Notes: a model not told the origin generated them from the sequence alone. Shown: positions 28,233 to 37,556, counted from the first letter of the stretch. The stretch is DNA of 64,000 bases from an uncultured Collinsella sp. (GCA_902494085.1 CABURU010000001.1:62001-126000), one strand, 5' to 3'. Program-made: numbers and translations.

Positions 28233-29123
28233 ATGGCATATCGTCTGGACATCAAGCGCATTCTTTCGATGAACTTCTTTCACGACCTGCCCCAGATCAT
28301 GTTGGGGTGTGCCTTGGCCGCCATCGCGACCGACTTGTTTTTGATTCCCAACGGTCTTGCCGCCGGTGGCGTTACGGGCCTTGCCACCATTATCCAGGCG
28401 GTCGGCGCGGCGCGCGGCCTATCGCTTCCCGTTGGTATTCAGACGATCGTGATGAACGCCTTGCTGTTGTTGGTCGTTATGCGCGAGGGCGGCATGTTCT
28501 ACGTGGTGCAGACCGCGACGGGCTTTGTGCTGCTGGGCTTCTTTACCGATCTGTTCGCCCCGTTTGTAGCACCTCTGGCGGATGCGGACCTGATGCTCCC
28601 TGCCATGTGGGGCGGCATTATTACGGGCATCGGTTACGGCATGGTGTTGCGCGCCGGCGCCAACACCGGCGGCTCGGACACGATTGGCCAAATCATCTCG
28701 CGTAACACCTCGCTGCCGGTGGGCTCGACCGTCATGGCGATCGATGTTGCCGTATGCGCGCTATCGGCTCCGGTCTTTTCAATCGAAAACGCACTGTATG
28801 CAGGCCTTTCGATGGTCATTAGCGGCTACGTGATCGATGCCGTGGTCGATGGTGGCAACAAACGCCGTATGGTACTCATCATCTCGGACAAGTTCCCTGA
28901 TATCGCTGCCGATATCATGTATGGCCTGGGTCGTGGTTGTACCAAGTTTAAGGCGACTGGCATGTATTCGGGTGCCGAGAAGCCAGTGATTATGGTCATC
29001 GTGAGCCGTCGAGAGCTCAATACCCTCAAGACGATCGTGCGCGAGCGCGATCCTCATGCCATCGTGACGGTTGCCGACGTTACGGAAGCCTTCGGCGAGG
29101 GATTCAAGGACATTAGCGCGTAG
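28233..29123 (+). CDS. YitT family membrane protein (DUF161 + DUF2179)
   Basis: A 296-residue protein. The first ~200 residues hold five or six membrane segments with the conserved NGLAAGGVTGLATII and GANTGGSDTIGQIISR. The last ~90 residues are a soluble DUF2179 domain (RRMVLIISDKFPDIAADIM, then VIMVIVSRRELNTLKTIV). Family members are widespread in Gram-positives; transport is suspected but substrates are unknown. GAGGGAGG precedes the ATG; an in-frame start 8 codons upstream lies in the terminator. Confidence 0.9.
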   Translation: MAYRLDIKRILSMNFFHDLPQIMLGCALAAIATDLFLIPNGLAAGGVTGLATIIQAVGAARGLSLPVGIQTIVMNALLLLVVMREGGMFYVVQTATGFVLLGFFTDLFAPFVAPLADADLMLPAMWGGIITGIGYGMVLRAGANTGGSDTIGQIISRNTSLPVGSTVMAIDVAVCALSAPVFSIENALYAGLSMVISGYVIDAVVDGGNKRRMVLIISDKFPDIAADIMYGLGRGCTKFKATGMYSGAEKPVIMVIVSRRELNTLKTIVRERDPHAIVTVADVTEAFGEGFKDISA

Positions 29124-29330
29124 GGTCGATCGCGTTCCATCCAAAAGACGTTCACATTGATAAACCGTTTCATCAGCGGTTCTGCCTGCTAAATTGTTCA
29201 AATAATGATAAAAACTCTGGTAAAGCCATCAGTTTCCAGCATAATGAATGACGTACGTGCATTGCGGCTGTGTTGGGATTACCTTCGGTGCCGTGCGCAT
29301 TTTGTCTAATGAGGATGAAAGGAAGGCACA

Positions 29331-30161
29331 ATGAGCGACGAAGAGCTCAAAAAGGTTGCCAACGAGGTAAGGAAGGGCATCGTCACCGGCGTGCACGCTG
29401 CCAAGTCCGGCCATCCGGGCGGTTCGCTCGGCGCTGCCGACATCATGACCTATCTGTACTTTGAGGAAATGAACGTCGACCCGGCCGATCCCCGCAAGGC
29501 CGATCGCGACCGTTTTGTGCTCTCCAAGGGCCATTGCGCTCCGGGCCTGTACGCCGTGCTCGCCGAGCGTGGGTTCTTCCCCAAGGAGGATCTCGAGACG
29601 CTGCGCCATATCGGCAGCCACCTGCAAGGTCATCCCAACATGAACGACACCCCGGGCGTCGATATGTCCACCGGCTCGCTCGGCCAGGGCATCTCCGCCG
29701 CCGTGGGCATGGCGGTTGCCGCCAAGCACTGGGGCGATACTTACCGCACGTACGCCCTGCTGGGTGATGGCGAGAGCGAGGAGGGCCAGGTCTGGGAGGC
29801 AGCCATGTTTGCCGGCAACCAGCAGCTCGATAACCTCTGCGTGATCGTCGACCACAACGGCCTGCAGATCGACGGCCCCGTCGAGGAGGTCAACGACCCC
29901 ATGCCGCTCGCCGACAAGTTCCGCGCCTTTAAGTTCCACGTGGTGGAGCTTGCCGACGGCAACGATTTCGATCAGATCCGCGCCGCCTTTGCCGAGGCCC
30001 GCGCCACCAAGGGTCAGCCGACCGCCATCATCGCCGAGACCATGAAGGGCAAGGGCGTTTCCTTTATGGAGAACCAGGTTGGTTGGCACGGCAAGGCCCC
30101 CAACGATGAACAGTTTGAGCAGGCCATGGCAGAGCTCACGGCCGCCGGAGAGGAGCTCTAG
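29331..30161 (+). CDS. Transketolase, N-terminal (thiamine diphosphate) subunit
   Basis: A 276-residue half-enzyme. It holds the substrate segment AAKSGHPGGSLGAADIMTYL, KGHCAPGLYAVLAERGFF, and the ThDP/Mg motif GDGESEEGQVWEAAMFAGN. With the next gene it forms a complete transketolase, moving two-carbon units in the pentose phosphate pathway. Split transketolases are usual in clostridia and Coriobacteria. GAAAGGAAGG precedes the ATG. The 207-nt upstream spacer has no clear promoter. Confidence 0.94.
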   Translation: MSDEELKKVANEVRKGIVTGVHAAKSGHPGGSLGAADIMTYLYFEEMNVDPADPRKADRDRFVLSKGHCAPGLYAVLAERGFFPKEDLETLRHIGSHLQGHPNMNDTPGVDMSTGSLGQGISAAVGMAVAAKHWGDTYRTYALLGDGESEEGQVWEAAMFAGNQQLDNLCVIVDHNGLQIDGPVEEVNDPMPLADKFRAFKFHVVELADGNDFDQIRAAFAEARATKGQPTAIIAETMKGKGVSFMENQVGWHGKAPNDEQFEQAMAELTAAGEEL

Positions 30162-30162
30162 G

Positions 30163-31104
30163 ATGGCAGACGTCAAGAAAATCGCCACGCGCGTAAGCTA
30201 CGGCGAGGCCCTCGTCGAGCTCGCCAACGAGCACGATGACTTTGTGGTCCTCGACGCCGACCTGGCTGCCGCCACGCAGACCGGCAAGTTCAAGGCAGCC
30301 TGCCCCGACCGCTTCTTCGATGTGGGCATTGCCGAGAGCAACCTGATGGGCGTCGCCGCCGGTATCGCGACCACCGGCCGCGTTGCCTTCGCGAGCACCT
30401 TTGCCATGTTCGCTGCCGGTCGCGCCTTTGAGCAGGTCCGCAACTCCATCGGCTACCCGCACCTCAACGTTAAGATCGGTGCCACGCATGCCGGTATCTC
30501 GGTGGGCGAGGATGGCGCCACGCACCAGTGCTGCGAGGATATTGCCCTCATGCGCGTCATCCCCGGCATGACTGTGATCGTTCCTGCCGACGACGTCGAG
30601 GCCCGCGCCGTAACGCGCGCCGCCTACGAGTGCGACGGTCCGGTGTACATGCGCTTCGCTCGTTTGGCCTCGCCGGTTATCAACGACCCCGAGACCTACA
30701 ACTTCGAGTTGGGTAAGGGCATTGTCATGCGCGAGGGCGCCGACGTCACCATCATCGCCTGCGGCCTGATGGTCGGCGAGGCTCTCGAGGCCGCCGAGCA
30801 GCTCGCTGCCGAGGGCATCGACGCCGAGGTCATCAACATGCACACCATCAAGCCCATCGATGCCGACCTGATCGTCAAGAGCGCCACCAAGACCGGCCAC
30901 GTCGTGACCGTCGAGGAGCATTCTGTAATCGGTGGCCTGGGCAGCGCCGTTGCCGACGTCCTGTGCGAGCAGTGCCCGACGCCCCTCAAGAAGATCGGCG
31001 TCAACGACACCTTTGGCGAGTCCGGCCCGGGTGCCGAGCTCTTGCACAAGTATGGCCTGGACGCCGCCAACATCGTGGCGACCACCAAGGAGTTCTTGGC
31101 ATAA
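30163..31104 (+). CDS. Transketolase, C-terminal (pyrimidine-binding) subunit
   Basis: A 313-residue partner subunit. It has RFFDVGIAESNLMGVAAGIA, FASTFAMFAAGRAFEQVRN, GATHAGISVGEDGATHQC and a C-terminal domain with VVTVEEHSVIGGLGSAVAD. The Glu of GIAESN is the expected ThDP-activating residue. It begins 1 nt after the first subunit's stop with GGAGAGGAG upstream, so the two are coupled at near-equal amounts. Confidence 0.94.
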   Translation: MADVKKIATRVSYGEALVELANEHDDFVVLDADLAAATQTGKFKAACPDRFFDVGIAESNLMGVAAGIATTGRVAFASTFAMFAAGRAFEQVRNSIGYPHLNVKIGATHAGISVGEDGATHQCCEDIALMRVIPGMTVIVPADDVEARAVTRAAYECDGPVYMRFARLASPVINDPETYNFELGKGIVMREGADVTIIACGLMVGEALEAAEQLAAEGIDAEVINMHTIKPIDADLIVKSATKTGHVVTVEEHSVIGGLGSAVADVLCEQCPTPLKKIGVNDTFGESGPGAELLHKYGLDAANIVATTKEFLA

Positions 31105-31154
31105 GGCAAGGCGGATCTCAAGGACTGCTTCGCCAGAACTATGGAAACCCGGCA

Positions 31155-31185
31155 GGGGCGCTCTCTTGGAGAGCGCCCCTGTTTC
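31155..31185 (+). terminator. Terminator hairpin after the transketolase pair
   Basis: GGGGCGCTCTC and GAGAGCGCCCC form a perfect 11-bp stem with a 3-nt loop. Only TGTTTC follows, so the T-run is weak. It is 50 nt after the stop. Confidence 0.65.
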
Positions 31186-31252
31186 AGTTGCGGTGAAATA
31201 GGGACTGATTAGACCTTTTAACTGGTAAAACAGTCCCTATTTCACCGCAACT
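31186..31252. repeat. Family B intergenic palindrome, copy B1
   Basis: Two perfectly complementary 22-nt arms (AGTTGCGGTGAAATAGGG and on; right arm begins CAGTCCCTATTTCACC) flank 23 nt. No T-run follows. The same design recurs at 45.1, 60.5 and 60.9 kb. The remaining spacer to 31388 and from 31498 to 31608 shows no gene. Confidence 0.85.
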
Positions 31253-31388
31253 CATGAAGACGCCCCTCAAGCACGGTCCCATCAGGAAAAAGGGCATATA
31301 TCGACAAAGCGCAATTCAGACCCTTCCAGCTTTGTATATGCAGCACCTCAAGATAAACGCAGCGACCCCTTAGTTATCACAGGCCGGA

Positions 31389-31497
31389 CACAGGGTTACT
31401 CTCCAAATCTTTCCGCAGGACGGAGGAGCCCCCGCCGCACGTAGTGCGCAGCGGGGGCTCCGACATGTCCGAGGACGATTTGGAGAGTAACCCTGTG
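31389..31497. repeat. 109-nt three-tier palindrome before ftsE
   Basis: Outer 21-bp perfect arms start CACAGGGTTACTCTCC and end GGAGAGTAACCCTGTG. A middle 11-bp stem is GGAGCCCCCGC/GCGGGGGCTCC, and an inner stem is CGCAC/GTGCG with a 3-nt loop. Two 15-nt internal segments separate the outer and middle stems. It has no T-run. It could be a small non-autonomous element or a structured RNA; neither is shown. Confidence 0.75.
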
Positions 31498-31608
31498 CAC
31501 GGCCGACGGGATCCCTAAGCACGCCATGCTTCTTATGTGCAGCAAAGCTAATGCTGCTAAAATACAAAGCGCTCATGTAGTTTAAACGCACGACGATAAG
31601 GAGCACCA

Positions 31609-32829
31609 GTGGGTAACCACTTCCGTACCTCCGGTGCGGGCGATGATGCCCCCAAGACGCAGGCAGGCGTCCAGGGCAGTCGTTTCGCCACTCCGGATTC
31701 AGAGGGCCAGCCTGTTGCTCAGGCCCCCGCTCAGCCGGCAGATCAGGCACAGCCGGCATCCGATCCCTTTGCCTACAATCCAACCAGCGATGTCGCGCTT
31801 TCCGGCACGGCGGGTTTTGAGCCCGTTCAGGCCGTGACCGCTCGCGTGGAGCAGCCTCAGGCTGGTGCCGCCACGCCGCAGCCTACCATGGCCGGCATTC
31901 CCGACCCCTTGGCCCCTGCGACGCCGGCTCCTCAGCCTGCGCAGTCCGGTCTCTTTGCCGCTATTCCCGACCCCACGCAGCCTGCTGCCCCGGTGGTCGA
32001 GAGCGATCAGGCAGCCGAGGTCGCAAGCCTCGATAACGCGCTCAACAACCCCGATTTTACGTCGGTGTTTGCGCCCATCGATCCGCAGGCCAGCCGCAAG
32101 AAGATGGCCAAGCAGGCCGGTGTCGAGCCCGTCATCCTTATGGAGCATGTCACCAAGATCTATCCGGCACAGCCTAACAAGCCTGCACTCGACGACATCA
32201 ACATCGAGATCTATCCGGGCGAGTTCGTCTTCCTGGTCGGTCACTCCGGCTCGGGTAAGACCACGCTGCTGTCGACGCTCAACCGCGACGTCAAGCCGAC
32301 GAGCGGCCGCATCCTGGTTGCCGGTCAGGACCTCATGAAGATCAAGAACCGTAAGGTTCCGTTCCTGCGCCGCCAGATTGGCGCCGTGTTCCAGGACTTT
32401 AAGCTTCTGCCGCAAAAGACCGCCTACGAAAACGTGGCGTTTGCCCTGCAGTGCATCGGCAAGCCCAAGGGCGTCATTCGCAGCCAGGTGCCCGAGGTGC
32501 TGCGTCTGGTCGGTCTGGCCGATCAGATGGACTCGCTGCCCGACCAGCTTTCCGGTGGCGAGCAGCAGCGCGTTGCCGTCGCCCGTGCTATGGTCAACCG
32601 TCCGCCGCTGCTGATCTGCGACGAGCCCACGGGCAACCTCGACCCGGCGATCTCGCTGGGCATCATGAAGCTGCTTGAGCGTATTAACCGCACCGGCACC
32701 ACCGTGATCGTCGCCACGCACGACCGCGAGATGGTCGATAGCATGCACCGTCGCGTGATCGCCCTCGAGGGCGGCCACGTCATCCGCGACCAGGAGAGGG
32801 GAGGTTACGGCAACTATGGCACCAACTAA
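31609..32829 (+). CDS. ftsE: Cell division ATP-binding protein FtsE with long N-terminal extension
   Basis: A 406-residue protein. The last ~230 residues are FtsE: Walker A GHSGSGKTT (211-219), LPDQLSGGEQQRVAVARAM, Walker B LLICDEPTGNLD. FtsEX couples ATP use to peptidoglycan hydrolase control at division. The first ~170 residues are low complexity, rich in Pro, Ala and Gln, not part of a usual ~225-residue FtsE. The GTG start has AAGGAG before it; no internal ATG at the domain edge has a comparable site. Confidence 0.93.
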   Translation: MGNHFRTSGAGDDAPKTQAGVQGSRFATPDSEGQPVAQAPAQPADQAQPASDPFAYNPTSDVALSGTAGFEPVQAVTARVEQPQAGAATPQPTMAGIPDPLAPATPAPQPAQSGLFAAIPDPTQPAAPVVESDQAAEVASLDNALNNPDFTSVFAPIDPQASRKKMAKQAGVEPVILMEHVTKIYPAQPNKPALDDINIEIYPGEFVFLVGHSGSGKTTLLSTLNRDVKPTSGRILVAGQDLMKIKNRKVPFLRRQIGAVFQDFKLLPQKTAYENVAFALQCIGKPKGVIRSQVPEVLRLVGLADQMDSLPDQLSGGEQQRVAVARAMVNRPPLLICDEPTGNLDPAISLGIMKLLERINRTGTTVIVATHDREMVDSMHRRVIALEGGHVIRDQERGGYGNYGTN

Positions 32830-33736
32830 CGTGGGCTACTCCTTCAAAGAGGCAATCAGCCACTTCTTCCGTAACTGGACTACCTCGCTCGGCGCCGTCA
32901 TCACGATCTTCCTTTCGCTGTTTATCATCGGCCTGTTCATCATGGGCTCTGCGATGCTGAACTCCGTGATCGGCACCGTCGAGGATCAGGTTGTCATCAA
33001 CGCGTTCATTAGTGATGACGCCGATCAGGCCGATGTTCAGGCTTTTGAGGCCGAGCTTAAGACGTGGAATAACGTCAAGTCCGTGACCTATAAGGACAAG
33101 GACGACGCGCTGGCCGAGTATACGAGCAAGATGTCGGGCAACGCCGACGCCACCATGAGCGCGCTCGATGGCCAGAACCCGCTGCCGGCTTCCTTCGCTA
33201 TTGAGATGGACGATCCGTCCAAGGTCGAGAGCACGGCAAAGAAGCTCAAGAAGGATGCCGATTTCCAGAAGATCGCGGATGACGGCGACGTCAACGCGAG
33301 CGTGCTGTACGGCCAGGAGGAAGTGAGCCGCCTGTTCCAGGTGACCAACTACATCCGCATCGCCGCCGTGGTGCTCGTTGGTCTTCTGACCTTTATCGCA
33401 TTCATCTTCATCAACAACACGATTCGCCTGTCCATCACGGCGCGTCGTCGTGAGATTGCGATTATGCGTCTGGTCGGCGCCAGCAACGGCTTCATTCGTG
33501 GCCCGTTTATCACCGAGGGCGTGCTGCAGGCCATTTTGGGCTCGCTGCTTTCCATCGGCGTTCTGGAGCTGCTGCGCAATCTGATGATCCCGCGTCTGCA
33601 GGAGAGCATCGGCTGGATGTCGTTTGCCCTGCCGATGCAGTACTACCTGGTGACCTATGCTGCGCTGATTCTGGTCGGCGTGATTATTGGTCTCTTTGGT
33701 TCTGCCATCGCCATGCGCCGCTACCTGCGCGTGTAG
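32816..33736 (+). CDS. ftsX: Cell division membrane protein FtsX
   Basis: A 306-residue permease partner of FtsE. One membrane segment (about 24-46) is followed by an extracellular domain (about 50-175) and three further segments. SITARRREIAIMRLVGASN is the conserved cytoplasmic loop. It overlaps ftsE by 14 nt. The extracellular domain would contact hydrolases or their activators; none is encoded nearby. Confidence 0.94.
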   Translation: MAPTNVGYSFKEAISHFFRNWTTSLGAVITIFLSLFIIGLFIMGSAMLNSVIGTVEDQVVINAFISDDADQADVQAFEAELKTWNNVKSVTYKDKDDALAEYTSKMSGNADATMSALDGQNPLPASFAIEMDDPSKVESTAKKLKKDADFQKIADDGDVNASVLYGQEEVSRLFQVTNYIRIAAVVLVGLLTFIAFIFINNTIRLSITARRREIAIMRLVGASNGFIRGPFITEGVLQAILGSLLSIGVLELLRNLMIPRLQESIGWMSFALPMQYYLVTYAALILVGVIIGLFGSAIAMRRYLRV

Positions 33737-33760
33737 GCATGCTTGGAATTCATCCCTTCC

Positions 33761-33794
33761 AACGGGTCGTCTCTTATGGGGCGGCCCGTTTTTT
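33761..33794 (+). terminator. Rho-independent terminator of ftsEX
   Basis: AACGGGTCG pairs with CGGCCCGTT (one G-U) and is followed by a run of six Ts, 25 nt after ftsX. Confidence 0.82.
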
Positions 33795-33871
33795 GATCCC
33801 TAGGGGACGGCAGGAAAGCGAATCATTTGGGTAGACTCTTTGGAGTTCGCAATCGATAGTTAGGAGGCGCC

Positions 33872-36007
33872 ATGGGGCGCAATAACAAGCATAAGCGTGG
33901 AGCTCGCAATCAGCGCGGGCCGGTGCGCAGCGAACGCCGTCCGAGCCTGACCGGGCGCGTGCAGCTCCATGAGCATAGCGCCTACGTTGTAACCGAAAAC
34001 GGCGACTACAAGGTCATGGGCCGCGGTAAGCGCGAGATCATGGATGGCGATACCGTTGCCGTGAGCATTAAGAACAGCCCGCACGGTGAGCGGCGCGCCG
34101 TGATCGAAAGCGTGGTTGAGCGTGCAGCCATAAGCGTGGTGGGCACGTACCAGACCGCCGGTCCGCTCGGTGTGATCGAGCCGCTCGATTCGCGTCTGAA
34201 GGCCGACTTCTTCATTCTGCCCGAGGATACCTCGGCGGATCGTCTGGGTGTCCACCCGGGTGATGCTGTTGTCGCGCGCATTTTGACCTACCCGACGCGC
34301 CTGGAATCGGGTACCGTGACGATCGAACGCCGCATTGGCGGAGATGACGCGCCCGATTTGGGCGTTCAATATGTGATGGCGCGTTACGGCTATACCGATA
34401 GCTATCCCGAGGCCGCGCTGGACGAGGCCGAGGGGCTTTCGCTCGATGCGTCCGCGGCGCTTAAGGACCCGCTCCGCCGCGATCTGCGCGACCGCTTTGT
34501 CATCACGATCGACCCAGTCGACGCGCGCGACTTTGACGACGCCATTTCGCTGGAGCGCACGCCCGAGGGTGGCTACAAGCTGGGTGTGCATATCGCCGAC
34601 GTTTCACACTATGTGGCTTGGGACGGGCATATCGATCTTGAGGCTCGCCATCGTACGACATCGGTGTATCTGGCCGATCGCGTGCTTCCCATGCTGCCCG
34701 AACGCCTGTCCTGTGACCTGTGCTCGCTTCGCCCTGACGAGGACCGTCTTGCGTTTACCGTTGACATTGAGCTCGATGCACAGGGTCGCGTGCGGCATTA
34801 CGATCCGTACCCCAGCGTGATTCGCTCGCGTGTGCGTATGGACTATGACGGCGCCGAGGCGCTGCTGGTGCGTGCCGGCGCGGTTGAGTATTCGGTGCTG
34901 GAGGGTGCAGCCGAGGATGTTGCGGCTGCCGAGACCTCGCGCGAGGAAGCGCTTGAGCGCGGTCTTGCGTGCGAGGAGGCCGCCCGCGGCTACAACGTCG
35001 ACCTCGACGATTTCCTTGTCGCCGCTAACGAACTCGCCGAACTCCGCCGTCGTATCCGTCGCGCCCGCGGCTCGGTCGATTTTGACACGGCCGAGATTCG
35101 TGCTCTGTTGGATGAGGACGGAGTGCCCGTGCAGATTGTGGCGCGTGAGCGTTCGTGTGCCACGTCGCTTATCGAGGAAGCTATGCTGCTCGCCAACGAG
35201 TGCGTTGCAGAGTGGCTGGCAGACCGTGATATCGAGGCCTGCTATCGCGTGCATGAGGATCCGAGCCCCGATAGCCTGCACGGTGCCGCCGTTGCGCTGG
35301 CGCAGCTAGGCATCATCGACGATCGCCGTGCTGCCGGTATTGCCCTGGGGAGCCCCGATGAGCTGCAGGCTGCAGTCGATGCTGCCGCCGGTACGGCCAA
35401 CGCACCGCTCGTTAACACGCTGCTTCTGCGCAGCATGCAGCGCGCGCTGTACAAGCCGCGCAACGAGGGCCACTTTGCGCTCGCCGCGCCGTGCTACTGT
35501 CACTTTACGAGTCCCATCCGTCGCTACCCCGATCTGGTGGTGCACCGCGTGCTCAAACTGCAGTTGGCCTATGAGCGGCTCGGCGGCAAGGACGCCTTGG
35601 TCCGTACGCCGCGGCTGATCGGCAAGGGGCGCGAGTCGCTGCCGCGCATTCTGCCGCAGATCTGCCGCGCATGCAGCGATGCCGAGCGCGCGGCAGATGC
35701 CGCCAGCCATGCGACGCAAAAGATCAAGATTGCCCAGTACTATGAGGACCGTCTGGGCGAGCGCTATGCCGGAACCGTCTCGTGGGTTAGCAGCATGGGC
35801 CTTTTTGTGCGCTTGGACCTAACGCAGGTCGAAGGCTTGGTTTCGATCAAGAGTCTGGGCAACGAGTGGTTCGAGTTCGACGAGGACGCGCTCACGCTCA
35901 CAGGTGCCGACACGGGCACCCGTTACGAGCTGGGGCAGCGCGTGATTATCGAGGTCTCGCGCGTCAATACCACGCGTGGGCACTTGGACTTTAAGCTTAT
36001 CCATTAG
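33872..36007 (+). CDS. rnr: Ribonuclease R (RNB-family 3'-5' exoribonuclease)
   Basis: A 711-residue exonuclease that degrades structured RNA. A basic N terminus and cold-shock-like domains come first. The RNB domain has the catalytic TIDPVDARDFDDAISLE, LEARHRTTSVYLADRVLPML and CHFTSPIRRYPDLVVHR. The C-terminal S1 domain contains GTVSWVSSMGLFVRLD. TAGGAGG precedes the ATG. The usual neighbour smpB is 9 kb away. Confidence 0.94.
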   Translation: MGRNNKHKRGARNQRGPVRSERRPSLTGRVQLHEHSAYVVTENGDYKVMGRGKREIMDGDTVAVSIKNSPHGERRAVIESVVERAAISVVGTYQTAGPLGVIEPLDSRLKADFFILPEDTSADRLGVHPGDAVVARILTYPTRLESGTVTIERRIGGDDAPDLGVQYVMARYGYTDSYPEAALDEAEGLSLDASAALKDPLRRDLRDRFVITIDPVDARDFDDAISLERTPEGGYKLGVHIADVSHYVAWDGHIDLEARHRTTSVYLADRVLPMLPERLSCDLCSLRPDEDRLAFTVDIELDAQGRVRHYDPYPSVIRSRVRMDYDGAEALLVRAGAVEYSVLEGAAEDVAAAETSREEALERGLACEEAARGYNVDLDDFLVAANELAELRRRIRRARGSVDFDTAEIRALLDEDGVPVQIVARERSCATSLIEEAMLLANECVAEWLADRDIEACYRVHEDPSPDSLHGAAVALAQLGIIDDRRAAGIALGSPDELQAAVDAAAGTANAPLVNTLLLRSMQRALYKPRNEGHFALAAPCYCHFTSPIRRYPDLVVHRVLKLQLAYERLGGKDALVRTPRLIGKGRESLPRILPQICRACSDAERAADAASHATQKIKIAQYYEDRLGERYAGTVSWVSSMGLFVRLDLTQVEGLVSIKSLGNEWFEFDEDALTLTGADTGTRYELGQRVIIEVSRVNTTRGHLDFKLIH

Positions 36008-36036
36008 CCAAATCCCGACTCATGGTGGGGGAGCGG

Positions 36037-36069
36037 AGGGCGGCCTTTCGGGACCGCCCTTCGCATTTG
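36037..36069 (+). terminator. Weak terminator after rnr
   Basis: AGGGCGG and CCGCCCT form a 7-bp stem with a 10-nt loop. The tail TCGCATTTG is a poor T-run. Confidence 0.4.
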
Positions 36070-36126
36070 AATCGTGGCTACCTTGCCGTCTGCTCGGCCG
36101 CCCGCTTTCCTGCTATTTGGGAGGTA

Positions 36127-36164
36127 AAACCTACCAAAATAAACCTGTCCCTTTTGGCAGGTTT
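36127..36164. repeat. Family D palindrome, copy D2
   Basis: AAACCTACCAAAA and TTTTGGCAGGTTT pair with one mismatch around a 12-nt loop holding AACCTGTCCC, the same core as in copies D1 and D3. It ends 19 nt before the recombinase start. Confidence 0.7.
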
Positions 36165-36183
36165 ACAAGAAAGCGGGGATGAG

Positions 36184-36789
36184 ATGGCGACGGTGTACGG
36201 GTATGCGCGGGTGAGTTCGCGCGATCAGAATCTGAATCGGCAGCTGGATGCGCTGGGCGCCTATGGCGTGGGCTCAGCGAATATTTATGCCGACCATGCG
36301 AGCGGCAAGGACTTCGATCGACCGCATTATCGCGAGCTGCTGCACGTCCTGGGAGACGGGGACGTGCTGGTGGTGCTTTCTATCGACCGACTTGGTCGTA
36401 ATTACTCCGAGATTCTTGAGGAATGGCGACGCATCACCAAGGAGCTCGGGGTTGCCATTGTGGTGTTGGACATGCCATTGCTTGACACGCGCGCTAGGGC
36501 CAGCGGCGCGCCGGATGTGACCAACACCCTGATTGCCGATATTGTGCTGCAACTGCTGAGCTACGTGGCGCAGGTGGAGCGCGAGAATATCCATCGGCGC
36601 CAGGCGGAGGGAATTGCAGCGGCGCGGGCGCGAGGGGTTCGTTTCGGTCGACCTCGCAAGCCGTGCCCTCCTCAGTTTGAGCTGGTGCGCGATAGCTATG
36701 AGGCAGGCGATATTACCCGCAGCCAGGCAGCAAAGTGCCTGGGCGTGTGCGTGGGGACGTTCGATCGCTGGATGCGCGAGGCGGGGTAG
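36184..36789 (+). CDS. Serine recombinase (resolvase/invertase family)
   Basis: A 201-residue small serine recombinase. The N-terminal catalytic domain begins TVYGYARVSSRDQNLNRQLDAL, whose SSRDQN holds the nucleophilic Ser, then VVLSIDRLGRNYSEI. A C-terminal Hin-like helix-turn-helix follows (GRPRKP, then DITRSQAAKCLGVCVGTFDRWM). No transposon inverted repeats or partner genes are visible around it, so its target is unknown. It could act on dispersed inverted repeats, but that is speculation. Confidence 0.9.
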   Translation: MATVYGYARVSSRDQNLNRQLDALGAYGVGSANIYADHASGKDFDRPHYRELLHVLGDGDVLVVLSIDRLGRNYSEILEEWRRITKELGVAIVVLDMPLLDTRARASGAPDVTNTLIADIVLQLLSYVAQVERENIHRRQAEGIAAARARGVRFGRPRKPCPPQFELVRDSYEAGDITRSQAAKCLGVCVGTFDRWMREAG

Positions 36790-36893
36790 GGGTTTGCGTC
36801 GCTTTGTCGCTTCCTGTTGCGATTCAAATTTTGATACGGTGACGATGCCATTTGGGGCTACACTCGCTGATATTCAAAAAAGGAGGTTGGCCC

Positions 36894-37475
36894 TTGGCGC
36901 GCGTAAAACAAATAATCGGATGGACCGCGATCGTTCTGTTCGTTGCAACGCTGGCGGGCATCTGGGTGCTGACGGAGCAAAATGCGGTGGAGACGTCGTT
37001 GCTGAGCGAGTCCACCGCGCGTGTGGTGGAGGGTCAGGCTACGGGCGTTCAGGCTGCCGATGCCACGGGTGAAGCCCAGACAGAGAACGGAATGACCGGG
37101 GGCGCCGATTCGGCTGCCTCGAATGTCCGGTCTGGCCGACTTGCTTCCATTCGCATGTGGGTGGGCACAAACGTCCGTCGCGTTGCCCATACCGTAGAGT
37201 TTTTCTTCGTCGGATTGTTCGCCTCGGTGGTCGTGGTTTGCTTTTCCAGGCGTCCGTGGAGCGTATGCTCCCGTTGCGTGCCTGTATTGCTCTTTTGCGC
37301 CGCCTGCTCCGTTGGCGATCAGGTACATAAGATCTTTGTTCCCGGCAGGCATTTCGACGTTATCGATTTAGGATTCGATGCTGCGGGCTATGTCACCGCC
37401 ATGCTGTTGGTATTGCTGGCGGCGGCGTTAGTGCGCCATGCGACTCGGCCGATCGGCGCCCATGCGAGGCGCTAG
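36894..37475 (+). CDS. VanZ-like membrane protein
   Basis: A 193-residue protein. An N-terminal membrane segment (about 5-24) is followed by a Ser/Thr/Ala-rich outside loop. Three further segments and VAHTVEFFFVGLF, then DQVHKIFVPGRHFDVIDLGFD, match the VanZ family pattern HxxEFxxL and D-xx-H-x-F-VPGR. VanZ relatives alter teicoplanin sensitivity, but most members have no known role. The TTG start lies 7 nt after AGGAGG. Confidence 0.82.
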   Translation: MARVKQIIGWTAIVLFVATLAGIWVLTEQNAVETSLLSESTARVVEGQATGVQAADATGEAQTENGMTGGADSAASNVRSGRLASIRMWVGTNVRRVAHTVEFFFVGLFASVVVVCFSRRPWSVCSRCVPVLLFCAACSVGDQVHKIFVPGRHFDVIDLGFDAAGYVTAMLLVLLAAALVRHATRPIGAHARR

Positions 37476-37556
37476 CCGGTAACAAACCCGTTTCTGATAA
37501 TGCGACCTTGTTGAATTATTTTGTGTCGCGCGTATTTCCGAGCGGTCGGATTTGAG

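Noticed and set aside
31378..31500. The 109-nt palindrome as an insertion-sequence remnant with transposase
   Set aside because: No reading frame inside or beside it resembles a transposase; only the palindrome itself is supported.
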